The notes beneath the pieces are model-generated. The model was given only the letters and a program-made list of their open reading frames with translations. It searched no databases and was not told where the DNA came from. From JANTGF01 sp963750735 (lineage in GTDB: Bacteria; Bacteroidota; Bacteroidia; Bacteroidales; VadinHA17): 64,000 nucleotides of DNA. Positions 7,575-15,471 of the stretch are shown here, one piece after another (within the stretch, counting starts at the first letter, position 1; each line of letters opens with the position of its first letter). Position numbers and translations under genes: made by a program. The stretch covers positions 1 through 64,000 of the forward strand of contig CAVVRY010000019.1 in assembly GCA_963750735.1 (NCBI GenBank), written 5' to 3'.

Positions 7575-9239
7575 ATGTTTGACATTTTAGAACTCAACAA
7601 GAAACTCGTGTCTGAATTGCGCGATATCGCCAAAGAGTTAAAGATTAAAAGAGTAGATTCTCTGCGGAAGCAAGATCTAGTCTACAAAATTCTCGATCAG
7701 CAAGCAATTCAGGCTGTTGATAAAACTCCCCCAAAGAAGAAACAAGTAGTTTCAGAAGCGCCAGAAAAAAGAGAACAGAAATCAAGGCCATTTACTCGGA
7801 AACCTGATCGCCAGGATAGGAATGTTCATAAAAATGAAAATCCAAAACAAGAATTCAGGCCTAAAAATGAAATCATACCTCCAAAAAAAGAAGAAGAAAA
7901 GAGGAAACCTGAAAAAGAAAAGGAGCTTTCACCTAAGCATGAGGTAAGTAGAAAGCCTGAAAAAGAAAAGGAGCTTCCACCTAAGCATGAGGAAAGAAGA
8001 AAACCTGAGAAAGAAAAGGAGCTTACACCTAAGCATGAGGAAAGGAGAAAGCCACAGAGGGATTTTGAATACGACAGACATAAAAGGAAAAACTCCCGAA
8101 ATGAAAATGGTTACGATTTTGATGGCATAATATCAAACTCTGGGGTGCTTGAAATAATGCAGGATGGATATGGTTTCCTGCGTTCTGCTGATTATAACTA
8201 CCTGAATTCACCCGATGATATTTATGTATCTCAGTCTCAGATTAAACTTTTTGGACTTAAAACCGGTGACACTGTCAAGGGTAGCATTCGGCCTCCAAAA
8301 GAAGGAGAGAAATACTTCCCACTTATAAAAGTACTGGAAATTAATGGCCGTAGCCCTGAGTATATCCGTGACAGGGTTCAATTCGATTACCTGACTCCTC
8401 TTTTTCCAGATGAAAAATTCACATTGTATGAGAGAGGGAAAGGAAGTATGTCTGTGCGTGTTTTAGATATGTTCGCGCCTATTGGCAAAGGTCAAAGAGG
8501 TTTGATCGTAGCACAACCAAAAACCGGAAAAACAATTTTGCTTCAGGAAGTTGCCAATGCAATTGCAAAACATCAACCTGAGGTATACCTGATTGTATTG
8601 TTAATTGATGAAAGACCTGAGGAGGTTACTGAAATGGCCAGAAATGTTGATGCTGAAGTTATTGCATCCACTTTTGATGAGCCGGCAGAACGTCATGTTC
8701 GGGTGGCAAATATTGTCCTTGAGAAAGCAAAAAGGCTGGTTGAATGTGGCCATGATGTGGTTATTCTTCTGGATTCTATTACTCGTTTAGCCAGAGCATA
8801 TAATACAACTGCTCCAGCTTCAGGTAAAGTATTGTCCGGAGGTGTTGATTCAAATGCACTTCATAAGCCTAAGCGTTTCTTTGGTGCCGCGAGGAATATT
8901 GAAGATGGCGGATCACTTACCATTATAGCTACTGCCTTAACTGACACAGGATCCAAAATGGATGAAGTGATCTTTGAAGAGTTTAAGGGAACGGGTAACA
9001 TGGAACTCCAGCTTGACAGGAAACTTTCAAATAAAAGGATATATCCTTCTGTTGATATTAATCCATCTGGCACAAGGAGAGAAGATCTTCTTATGGAGAA
9101 AGATATACTCAGCAAAATTTGGGTTCTTCGTAATTATTTAGCTGATATGAATTCCGTTGAGGCAATGGAATTTATGAGAGATCGACTTATGCGTACAGAA
9201 AGCAATGAAGAGTTCCTGATTTCTATGAATAGCGAATAG
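7575..9239 (+). CDS. rho: Transcription termination factor Rho
   Basis: Hexameric RNA-dependent ATPase that ends transcription. Residues 1-45 are the Rho N-terminal helical domain (LNKKLVSELRDIAKELKIK). Residues about 55-180 are a Lys/Glu/Arg/Pro-rich insertion of the kind common in Bacteroidota Rho, and include three 16-residue tandem repeats. The RNA-binding cold-shock fold follows (GVLEIMQDGYGFLRSADYNY). Walker A is AQPKTGKT at about residue 313, Walker B VVILLDSITRLARA at about 395, and the Q/R-loop region follows. The 554-residue length reflects the insertion. Intact, with an intrinsic terminator right behind it. Confidence 0.97.
   Translation: MFDILELNKKLVSELRDIAKELKIKRVDSLRKQDLVYKILDQQAIQAVDKTPPKKKQVVSEAPEKREQKSRPFTRKPDRQDRNVHKNENPKQEFRPKNEIIPPKKEEEKRKPEKEKELSPKHEVSRKPEKEKELPPKHEERRKPEKEKELTPKHEERRKPQRDFEYDRHKRKNSRNENGYDFDGIISNSGVLEIMQDGYGFLRSADYNYLNSPDDIYVSQSQIKLFGLKTGDTVKGSIRPPKEGEKYFPLIKVLEINGRSPEYIRDRVQFDYLTPLFPDEKFTLYERGKGSMSVRVLDMFAPIGKGQRGLIVAQPKTGKTILLQEVANAIAKHQPEVYLIVLLIDERPEEVTEMARNVDAEVIASTFDEPAERHVRVANIVLEKAKRLVECGHDVVILLDSITRLARAYNTTAPASGKVLSGGVDSNALHKPKRFFGAARNIEDGGSLTIIATALTDTGSKMDEVIFEEFKGTGNMELQLDRKLSNKRIYPSVDINPSGTRREDLLMEKDILSKIWVLRNYLADMNSVEAMEFMRDRLMRTESNEEFLISMNSE
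7902..8045 (+). repeat. Three tandem 48-bp repeats inside rho
   Basis: Three 48-base units start at 7902, 7950 and 7998, each encoding RKPEKEKEL-x-PKHE plus two residues. They lie wholly inside the charged insertion between the N-terminal and RNA-binding domains and keep the frame, so copy number could vary without breaking the protein. Confidence 0.9.
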
Positions 9240-9261
9240 CATTTCGAAGAGAATAAATTTA

Positions 9262-9297
9262 GCCGGTAGTTCAGTAATTCTGAATTGCCGGTTTTTA
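9262..9297 (+). terminator. Intrinsic terminator downstream of rho
   Basis: CCGGTAGTTCAG pairs with CTGAATTGCCGG (12 bp with two G-T pairs, 5-base loop) and is followed by TTTTTA. Confidence 0.8.
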
Positions 9298-9566
9298 TTT
9301 GTAATAAACACTAGTTCTTTTCAGTTATGAAAGGAAATAGGGTGATTTTTCTCAGTAAAATGTACCCTTAGATTGAGTAAATTTGTGATCCATCAAAAAT
9401 TCGTTTTATAAGTTGAAATATGGTTTTTAAAGGCTTATTTGGAATTGAAATGAATTAGTATTTTTTTACTTACATCATTTAATTGATAAGGGGAAATGTC
9501 CTAATTTTATGAAGTTTTTTTGATTTGATATAACACATTGTAAGTTAAATATTTAAAGAGTTTAAG
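9298..9566. other. Upstream region of PFOR, no gene seen
   Basis: AT-rich spacer after the rho terminator with no coding sequence that I can support. It should contain the promoter of the PFOR gene, but no box stands out. Confidence 0.45.
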
Positions 9567-12500
9567 ATGACTAAGAAAAAGAATTTTGTTACATGCGACG
9601 GGAATTATGCAGCATCATATATTGCGTATATGTTTAGCGAAGTAGCTTGCATATACCCCATTACACCTTCTTCTAACATGGCAGAGAACGTGGATGAGTG
9701 GGCTGCTTATGGGAGGAAAAATATTTTTGGTCAGGAAGTAAAAGTTTCTGAAATGCAATCAGAGGCGGGAGCAGCCGGAGCAGTTCATGGATCCTTACAA
9801 GCAGGTGCTTTAACTTCAACCTATACTGCATCACAGGGATTATTGTTGATGATTCCAAATATGTATAAAATTGCCGGAGAATTACTTCCAGGTGTATTCC
9901 ATGTAAGTGCCAGATCAGTAGCAGCTCATGCACTTTCAATTTTTGGAGATCATAGTGATATTTACGCTACCAGGCAAACAGGATTTGCAATGTTGGCTAC
10001 AGGGAGTATTCAGGAAATAATGGATCTTGCAGGTGTTGCTCATCTTACTTCAATCAAAACCAGAGTGCCTTTTCTTCACTTTTTCGATGGCTTCAGATCT
10101 TCGCATGAGATCCAAAAAGTCGAAGCTCTGACTGATGAAGATTTCAAAAAACTTATTGATTGGGACGCACTCCAGGAATTTAGAGACAGAGCCTTGAACC
10201 CTGAACATCCTGTTACACGTGGTACAGCGCAAAATCCGGATATCTTTTTCCAGGCCAAAGAAGCCTCAAATAAATTTTATGAGCCAATTGCCGATGAGGT
10301 GGAAGCATATATGCAGGAAATCACAAAACTCACTGGAAGAGAATATCATCCCTTCCAGTATTATGGTGATCCTAAAGCAGAGAATGTAATTATTGCGATG
10401 GGTTCTGTAACTGATACAATCCGGGAGGTAATTGATTATAAAAGGGCGAAAGGTGAAAAAGTAGGCTTGCTATCAGTACACCTCTACAGACCATTCTCAG
10501 AGAAGTACTTCTTTAAAGCAATGCCGAAATCAGTTAAAAGGATTGCAGTACTTGACAGAACTAAAGAACCTGGTGCCAACGGTGAACCGCTTTATCTTGA
10601 TATAAAAGATCTGTATTACGAGATGGATAACAGACCCCTGATAGTAGGAGGAAGGTATGGCCTGAGCTCCAAAGATACAACTCCATCGATGATTGTTTCT
10701 GTGTTTGATAACCTGGAGGCAGAAAAACCAAGGAATCAATTTACTGTGGGTATAAACGATGATGTTACTTTTAAATCACTACCTCTTCTTAAAGAAATAA
10801 ACGTTGCGCATGAAGGTACATACGAAGCAAAATTCTACGGCCTGGGATCAGATGGTACAGTTGGAGCCAATAAAAACTCAATAAAAATTATTGGTGATGC
10901 CACTGATAAGTATTGCCAGGCATATTTCGCTTATGATTCAAAAAAATCAGGTGGGATTACAACTTCTCACTTACGTTTTGGAGATCACCCAATTCGTGCC
11001 ATATACCTTGTTAATAGTCCTGACTTTGTTGCCTGTCATGTATTTTCATATTTGACAAAATACGATATGCTTAAAGGACTGAAGAAAGGTGGAACATTCT
11101 TACTCAACTCGATTTGGGATGAAGAACAAACCAAAGAACGGCTTCCCGATTCCATGAAGAAATATATGGCCGATAATGAAATTAAGTTTTATGTAATAAA
11201 TGCAACTAAGATTGCTCAGGAAATTGGACTGGGTTCGCGTACCAATACTATTATGCAATCTGCATTCTTTAATGTATCTGAAGTAATTCCTTACGAGCAG
11301 GCTGTGGATGAAATGAAAAAAGCCATTGTGAAATCTTATGGCAAGAAGGGTGAGGAAATTGTTAATATGAACTTTGCAGCTGTAGATAAAGGCAGTGAGG
11401 TTGTGAAAGTTGAAATACCTGCTGAATGGAGTAAGCTGAAAATTGCTGTAGAGAAGGATGAAAGAAATATACCTGCATTTATTAAAGAGGTTGTTGAGCC
11501 AATAAATGCCATGAAAGGAGATGATTTGCCTGTAAGTGCTTTTGTTGGAAGAGAAGATGGAACTTTCCCTCAAGGTACATCTCAGTATGAAAAACGAGGT
11601 ATTGCAGTGAATGTACCAGAATGGGTTGAAGAAAACTGTATTCAATGTAACCAATGTTCTTTTGTTTGTCCCCATGCTGCCATTAGGCCATTCTTACTAA
11701 CTGAAAAGGAAGTAGCTGATGCCCCGGAAGGTACTGTTACAGTTCCAGGAAAAGCGGCCTTGAAAGGTTATGAATTTAGAATTCAGGTTAGTGTTCTCGA
11801 TTGTACAGGTTGCGGAAGTTGTGCTGATGTTTGTCCGAGCAAAGAAAAGTCTCTGGTAATGAAGCCACTAGCTACGCGTCTGGATGATATTGATAGGTGG
11901 AACTATATGCATGAGAAAGTCGGGTATAAAGACAATGTTGTTCCAAAAGATAAAACAGTTAAAAACAGTCAGTTTGCTCAACCTCTGTTTGAGTTTTCCG
12001 GGGCCTGTGCAGGCTGTGGTGAAACTCCATACATTAAGAATATCACTCAGCTATTTGGTGATAGGATGATTATTGCAAATGCCACAGGTTGTTCATCAAT
12101 TTACGGTGGTTCAGCTCCTTCAACTCCTTATTGTGTTAACAAAGAAGGTGAAGGGCCGGCATGGGCAAATTCATTATTTGAAGACAATGCAGAATATGGT
12201 TATGGCATTGCAGTTGGAAATCGTCAAATTCGTGACCGGGTTGCTCAGAATGTGACAGCTTCCTTATCAAAATTCTCAACTGCAACTGCTGAAGCTTGCA
12301 AAGAGTGGATAAATACCATGAATGATTCTGAAAGTTCTAAAGAAGCTTCAAAGAAACTTGTTAAAGCACTTGAGAAGGAAAAAGATCCCGTGGCTAAAGA
12401 ATTGCTTGCCCTGAAACAGTATTTTGTGAAAAAATCTGTTTGGATTATGGGTGGTGATGGCTGGGCCTATGACATTGGATATGGTGGTTTGGATCATGTA

Positions 12501-13100
12501 ATTGCTTCAGGTGAGGATGTGAATATTCTGGTAATGGATACTGAGGTGTATTCAAATACCGGAGGACAATCCTCTAAAGCAACACCTACCGGAGCTGTTG
12601 CCAAGTTTGCCGCCTCAGGAAAGAAAATTAGAAAGAAAGACCTGGGAGCTATGGCTATGACCTATGGTTATGTATATGTTGCGCAGGTGGCTTCAGGTGC
12701 AAGCCAATCGCAGTTTTTCAAGGCCATGAAAGAAGCTGAAGCCTTTCCAGGACCATCTCTTATTATAGCCTACTCACCTTGTATTAGTCATGGATTGAGA
12801 AGAGGAATGGCAAAATCACAGGATCAGGAAAGGTTTGCAGTTGAGTCAGGTTTCTGGCATATGTACAGATATAATCCAAGTTTAGAGCATGAAGGTAAAA
12901 ATCCATTTATTTACGATTCTAAAGAACCTGATTGGAGTAAATTCGATGAATTCCTGAATTCAGAAGTGAGATTTACTTCACTCAGAAAGTCATTCCCAAA
13001 GGAGGCTGATCGCTTATTTAAAGCCGCTGAAGAAAATTCTAAGTGGAGATACAATTTCTATCAAAGACTCGCAAAAATGGAATACTCTGAAGAAGGGTAG
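9567..13100 (+). CDS. nifJ: Pyruvate:ferredoxin (flavodoxin) oxidoreductase
   Basis: Oxidises pyruvate with CoA to acetyl-CoA and CO2 and reduces ferredoxin or flavodoxin; typical of anaerobic metabolism. A single 1177-residue chain carries all domains in the usual order. These are the N-terminal pyruvate-binding domain (YPITPSSNMAE, about residue 30), the transketolase-like domain II, the gamma domain, and a two-cluster ferredoxin domain (CIQCNQCSFVCP at about 691 and CTGCGSCADVCP at about 746). The TPP domain follows, with a third cluster (CAGCGETPY, about 813) and GGDGWAYDIGYGG (about 961). Intact despite its length. An intrinsic terminator follows directly. Confidence 0.97.
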   Translation: MTKKKNFVTCDGNYAASYIAYMFSEVACIYPITPSSNMAENVDEWAAYGRKNIFGQEVKVSEMQSEAGAAGAVHGSLQAGALTSTYTASQGLLLMIPNMYKIAGELLPGVFHVSARSVAAHALSIFGDHSDIYATRQTGFAMLATGSIQEIMDLAGVAHLTSIKTRVPFLHFFDGFRSSHEIQKVEALTDEDFKKLIDWDALQEFRDRALNPEHPVTRGTAQNPDIFFQAKEASNKFYEPIADEVEAYMQEITKLTGREYHPFQYYGDPKAENVIIAMGSVTDTIREVIDYKRAKGEKVGLLSVHLYRPFSEKYFFKAMPKSVKRIAVLDRTKEPGANGEPLYLDIKDLYYEMDNRPLIVGGRYGLSSKDTTPSMIVSVFDNLEAEKPRNQFTVGINDDVTFKSLPLLKEINVAHEGTYEAKFYGLGSDGTVGANKNSIKIIGDATDKYCQAYFAYDSKKSGGITTSHLRFGDHPIRAIYLVNSPDFVACHVFSYLTKYDMLKGLKKGGTFLLNSIWDEEQTKERLPDSMKKYMADNEIKFYVINATKIAQEIGLGSRTNTIMQSAFFNVSEVIPYEQAVDEMKKAIVKSYGKKGEEIVNMNFAAVDKGSEVVKVEIPAEWSKLKIAVEKDERNIPAFIKEVVEPINAMKGDDLPVSAFVGREDGTFPQGTSQYEKRGIAVNVPEWVEENCIQCNQCSFVCPHAAIRPFLLTEKEVADAPEGTVTVPGKAALKGYEFRIQVSVLDCTGCGSCADVCPSKEKSLVMKPLATRLDDIDRWNYMHEKVGYKDNVVPKDKTVKNSQFAQPLFEFSGACAGCGETPYIKNITQLFGDRMIIANATGCSSIYGGSAPSTPYCVNKEGEGPAWANSLFEDNAEYGYGIAVGNRQIRDRVAQNVTASLSKFSTATAEACKEWINTMNDSESSKEASKKLVKALEKEKDPVAKELLALKQYFVKKSVWIMGGDGWAYDIGYGGLDHVIASGEDVNILVMDTEVYSNTGGQSSKATPTGAVAKFAASGKKIRKKDLGAMAMTYGYVYVAQVASGASQSQFFKAMKEAEAFPGPSLIIAYSPCISHGLRRGMAKSQDQERFAVESGFWHMYRYNPSLEHEGKNPFIYDSKEPDWSKFDEFLNSEVRFTSLRKSFPKEADRLFKAAEENSKWRYNFYQRLAKMEYSEEG

Positions 13101-13124
13101 ACATTTGGGCTAAAAGTTTTTTGA

Positions 13125-13164
13125 ATAAGGCATCTGCAATCATTCAGGTGCCTTATTTTTTTTT
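13125..13164 (+). terminator. Intrinsic terminator of the PFOR gene
   Basis: AAGGCATCTG pairs with CAGGTGCCTT (10 bp, one G-T pair, 8-base loop) and is followed by an A and nine Ts. Confidence 0.9.
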
Positions 13165-13194
13165 AAATTGCCAGTATTTGATTTGGATTATTTT

Positions 13195-13202
13195 TACCTT
13201 TG
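13195..13202 (+). promoter_or_regulatory. Candidate -7 box upstream of ruvX-def
   Basis: TACCTTTG fits TAnnTTTG and ends 20 bases before the ruvX start codon. Two TTTG words lie upstream at 13177 and 13182, but the spacing (14 bases or less) is short for a -33 element. Confidence 0.5.
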
Positions 13203-13222
13203 CAGAATAATTCTAAATAACC

Positions 13223-13645
13223 TTGAGCAGGATTCTGTCAATAGATTACGGGAGGAAGCGTGTGGGCCTTGCAGTTTCAGATCCATTAGGTATTATCGCT
13301 ACTGGCCTTAATACTATCCAAACCGGTGAAATCTGGCAATTCCTGACAGAATATTTAGAAAAAGAAGATGTTAAAACAATTGTAGTTGGTTATCCGCTCC
13401 AGATGAATAATCAACCATCGGAATCTTTGAAATATATAGATCCCTTTGTGACTAAACTTAAGAAAGAGTTTGCCGAAATAGAGATTCTAATGGTCGATGA
13501 AAGATTTACCTCTAAAATGGCAAAACAGGCAATGCTGGATGGAGGGTTAAAAAAGAAGGATCGTAGAGATAAAGGAATGGTTGACAAATTAAGTGCGGTA
13601 ATCATACTCCAAACGCATCTGGATAGTATTTCTAGAAAAATTTAA
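13223..13645 (+). CDS. ruvX: Putative pre-16S rRNA nuclease / Holliday junction resolvase RuvX (YqgF)
   Basis: A 140-residue RNase H-fold protein of the YqgF family, linked in other bacteria to 16S rRNA 5' maturation. Motifs: SIDYGRKRVGLAVSD near the N-terminus (catalytic Asp), VVGYPLQMN in the middle, VDERFTSKMA (second acid), and DKLSAVIIL at the C-terminal end (third acid). The start is a TTG at 13223. It places the conserved IDYGRKR at the usual distance from the N-terminus, and no ATG fits. def begins 8 bases after the stop, so the two are probably co-transcribed. Confidence 0.93.
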   Translation: MSRILSIDYGRKRVGLAVSDPLGIIATGLNTIQTGEIWQFLTEYLEKEDVKTIVVGYPLQMNNQPSESLKYIDPFVTKLKKEFAEIEILMVDERFTSKMAKQAMLDGGLKKKDRRDKGMVDKLSAVIILQTHLDSISRKI

Positions 13646-13652
13646 AATAATT

Positions 13653-14225
13653 ATGGTACTTCCTGTTGTAGTATACGGACACCCGGTTTTACGAAAAGTA
13701 GCAAAAGAAATTGACCAGGATGATGAGAACCTGAATCAATTTATTGTGGATATGTTTGAAACAATGTATGACTCAGATGGCATTGGACTGGCCGCCCCCC
13801 AGGTTGGGAAATCTATCCGCTTATTTATTATTGATGCTACCCCTTTGGAGGATGAAGAGCCTGAAATGAAGGATTTTAAGAAGGTTTTTATCAATCCTCA
13901 GATTGTAGAAAAAAATGGAGATGTTTCTGCATTTAATGAAGGGTGTCTGAGTATCCCAAACTTACGTGAAGAGGTAGTGCGGGAACCAAAAATTAACATT
14001 ACATACTACGATGAGGAATTTAATTTTTATGATGAAGAATATGATGGAACTCTTTCCAGAATAATACAGCATGAATACGATCATTTGGATGGGATAATGT
14101 TTACCGACCTGGTTTCTCCCTTAAAAAAGAGATTAATCAAGGGTAAATTAACGGCTATCACAAAGGGAAAGTTTGAAGCAAGTTACAAAACCCGCCTCCC
14201 CAATAATAAAATTCTATACCCATAA
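13653..14225 (+). CDS. def: Peptide deformylase
   Basis: Removes the formyl group from the N-terminal methionine of new proteins. All three signature motifs are present: GIGLAAPQVG (residues 43-52), EGCLS (96-100, metal Cys) and HEYDH (140-144, metal His pair and catalytic Glu). Length is 190 residues, slightly extended by an acidic insertion after VFINPQ. It follows ruvX by 8 bp and ends just ahead of a hairpin that can terminate transcription from both sides. Confidence 0.96.
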   Translation: MVLPVVVYGHPVLRKVAKEIDQDDENLNQFIVDMFETMYDSDGIGLAAPQVGKSIRLFIIDATPLEDEEPEMKDFKKVFINPQIVEKNGDVSAFNEGCLSIPNLREEVVREPKINITYYDEEFNFYDEEYDGTLSRIIQHEYDHLDGIMFTDLVSPLKKRLIKGKLTAITKGKFEASYKTRLPNNKILYP

Positions 14226-14228
14226 TAA

Positions 14229-14254
14229 AAAAGGCCCTTTGTAGGGCCTTTTCT
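14229..14254. terminator. Bidirectional intrinsic terminator between def and the DHOD-like gene
   Basis: AAAAGGCCC and GGGCCTTTT flank a 6-base loop, so either strand shows a GC stem followed by a T-run. It sits between two convergent genes. Confidence 0.85.
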
Positions 14255-14270
14255 AATGGTACTAAAAAGT

Positions 14271-15284
14271 TTAACCTTTTGGGTATGTTTTGAAAATATT
14301 GTCTGATTTCATAAGGATATCAACATACTGAGCGCGCTTGTATGCATAAGGATCACTTGTATTTTTATTTGATAATTTACCTCTGAAATCATCCAGTGTT
14401 TTATACCCTTTTCTATCCATCCAGCTCTCAATGTCGGCCAACATAACCTTTATATGCTCTGCCTTATTTTTATAAAGAGTGGATACGACCTGAACACAAT
14501 CTGCACCTGCCAAGATCATTTTTATAATATCTTTTCCATCAAGAATGCCATTGGCACTGCAAATTGAACCATTTATGTTTCCATATAATAAACCGGCATA
14601 ACGTAAGGCCAGCCTATTGTCTTCATGATTACTGAGGTTATAAGGAAAAAACATGTCTTCTTTCTCAATATCAATATCGGGTTGGAATAGTCTGTTAAAT
14701 AAAACTACGCCATCAATACCTTCTTTATCCATTGCTGATATAGTTCTCAGTGCATTGGTATAATAAGGACTTAGTTTTACGCTGACAGGTATTTTTACTT
14801 TGGCCAGGACCTTCCTTAAAACTTTTAGTTGATCTTCAATTATTGAATGACCATCTTTGTTTACATCCTTTGGGACAGCAAAGAAGTTCAGCTCAAGGGC
14901 AGCAACACCAAGCTTTTCCAACTGAAGTGCATATTCAACCCAGGTAGGTTCAAAAACCGCATTAAGGCTGGCAATTACAGGTATGTTAACTGAATTAGCT
15001 AGCTTTTCAAGTTTCATTAGGTGCTCTTCCGGTCCGGCGTGTTGAAGGTCGGGAAATAATGAGGTCATTTCAGCATGAATGTTATTGTACTCATTTAATT
15101 CTTCCTCCAATTCAAAACCTTCCAGCTGAATTTGCTCCTCAAACAAGGATTTATATACAATTGCTGCAGCTCCGGCTTCCTCCATTTTTTTTGCCATATC
15201 AGGGTCAACAACTAAATTACTAGCTCCAACAACAATCGGATTTTTTAATTCTATTCCAAGATAGCGCGTTCTTAAATCAGTCAT
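14271..15284 (-). CDS. Dihydroorotate dehydrogenase-like flavoprotein
   Basis: A 337-residue TIM-barrel flavoprotein of the DHOD class 1 superfamily. It begins DLRTRYLGIELKNPIVVGAS, has SVKLSPYYTNA (FMN/substrate strand), and the FMN phosphate loop region with ICSANGILDGKDIIKMILAGAD. It lacks the usual pyrD context, and orthologues are normally annotated only as DHOD-like. The gene faces the PFOR-ruvX-def block, close to a pyruvate:ferredoxin oxidoreductase, where DHOD-like proteins are sometimes found. A role in pyrimidine synthesis cannot be assumed. Confidence 0.85.
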   Translation of the reverse strand: MTDLRTRYLGIELKNPIVVGASNLVVDPDMAKKMEEAGAAAIVYKSLFEEQIQLEGFELEEELNEYNNIHAEMTSLFPDLQHAGPEEHLMKLEKLANSVNIPVIASLNAVFEPTWVEYALQLEKLGVAALELNFFAVPKDVNKDGHSIIEDQLKVLRKVLAKVKIPVSVKLSPYYTNALRTISAMDKEGIDGVVLFNRLFQPDIDIEKEDMFFPYNLSNHEDNRLALRYAGLLYGNINGSICSANGILDGKDIIKMILAGADCVQVVSTLYKNKAEHIKVMLADIESWMDRKGYKTLDDFRGKLSNKNTSDPYAYKRAQYVDILMKSDNIFKTYPKG

Positions 15285-15471
15285 TTTCAGGTATTTTGTT
15301 AATTTAAATTATTCTTAATTTGGGTCAATACAATTCCAGGTTATTGAAAGCAATTTGTTTTTTACATTGGGTTTAAAATTAGCGATCAATAGGGTGTTTT
15401 CCAAATTTATTTACTGTAAGATTTGACCCTGCAATATAAAAATAGCTATTTTCGTTTCTTCTTTTGTTTTT

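Noticed and set aside
11100..11675. 191-residue open frame antisense to the PFOR gene
   Set aside because: Composition is low-complexity and it lies opposite the conserved PFOR coding frame; no family signal.
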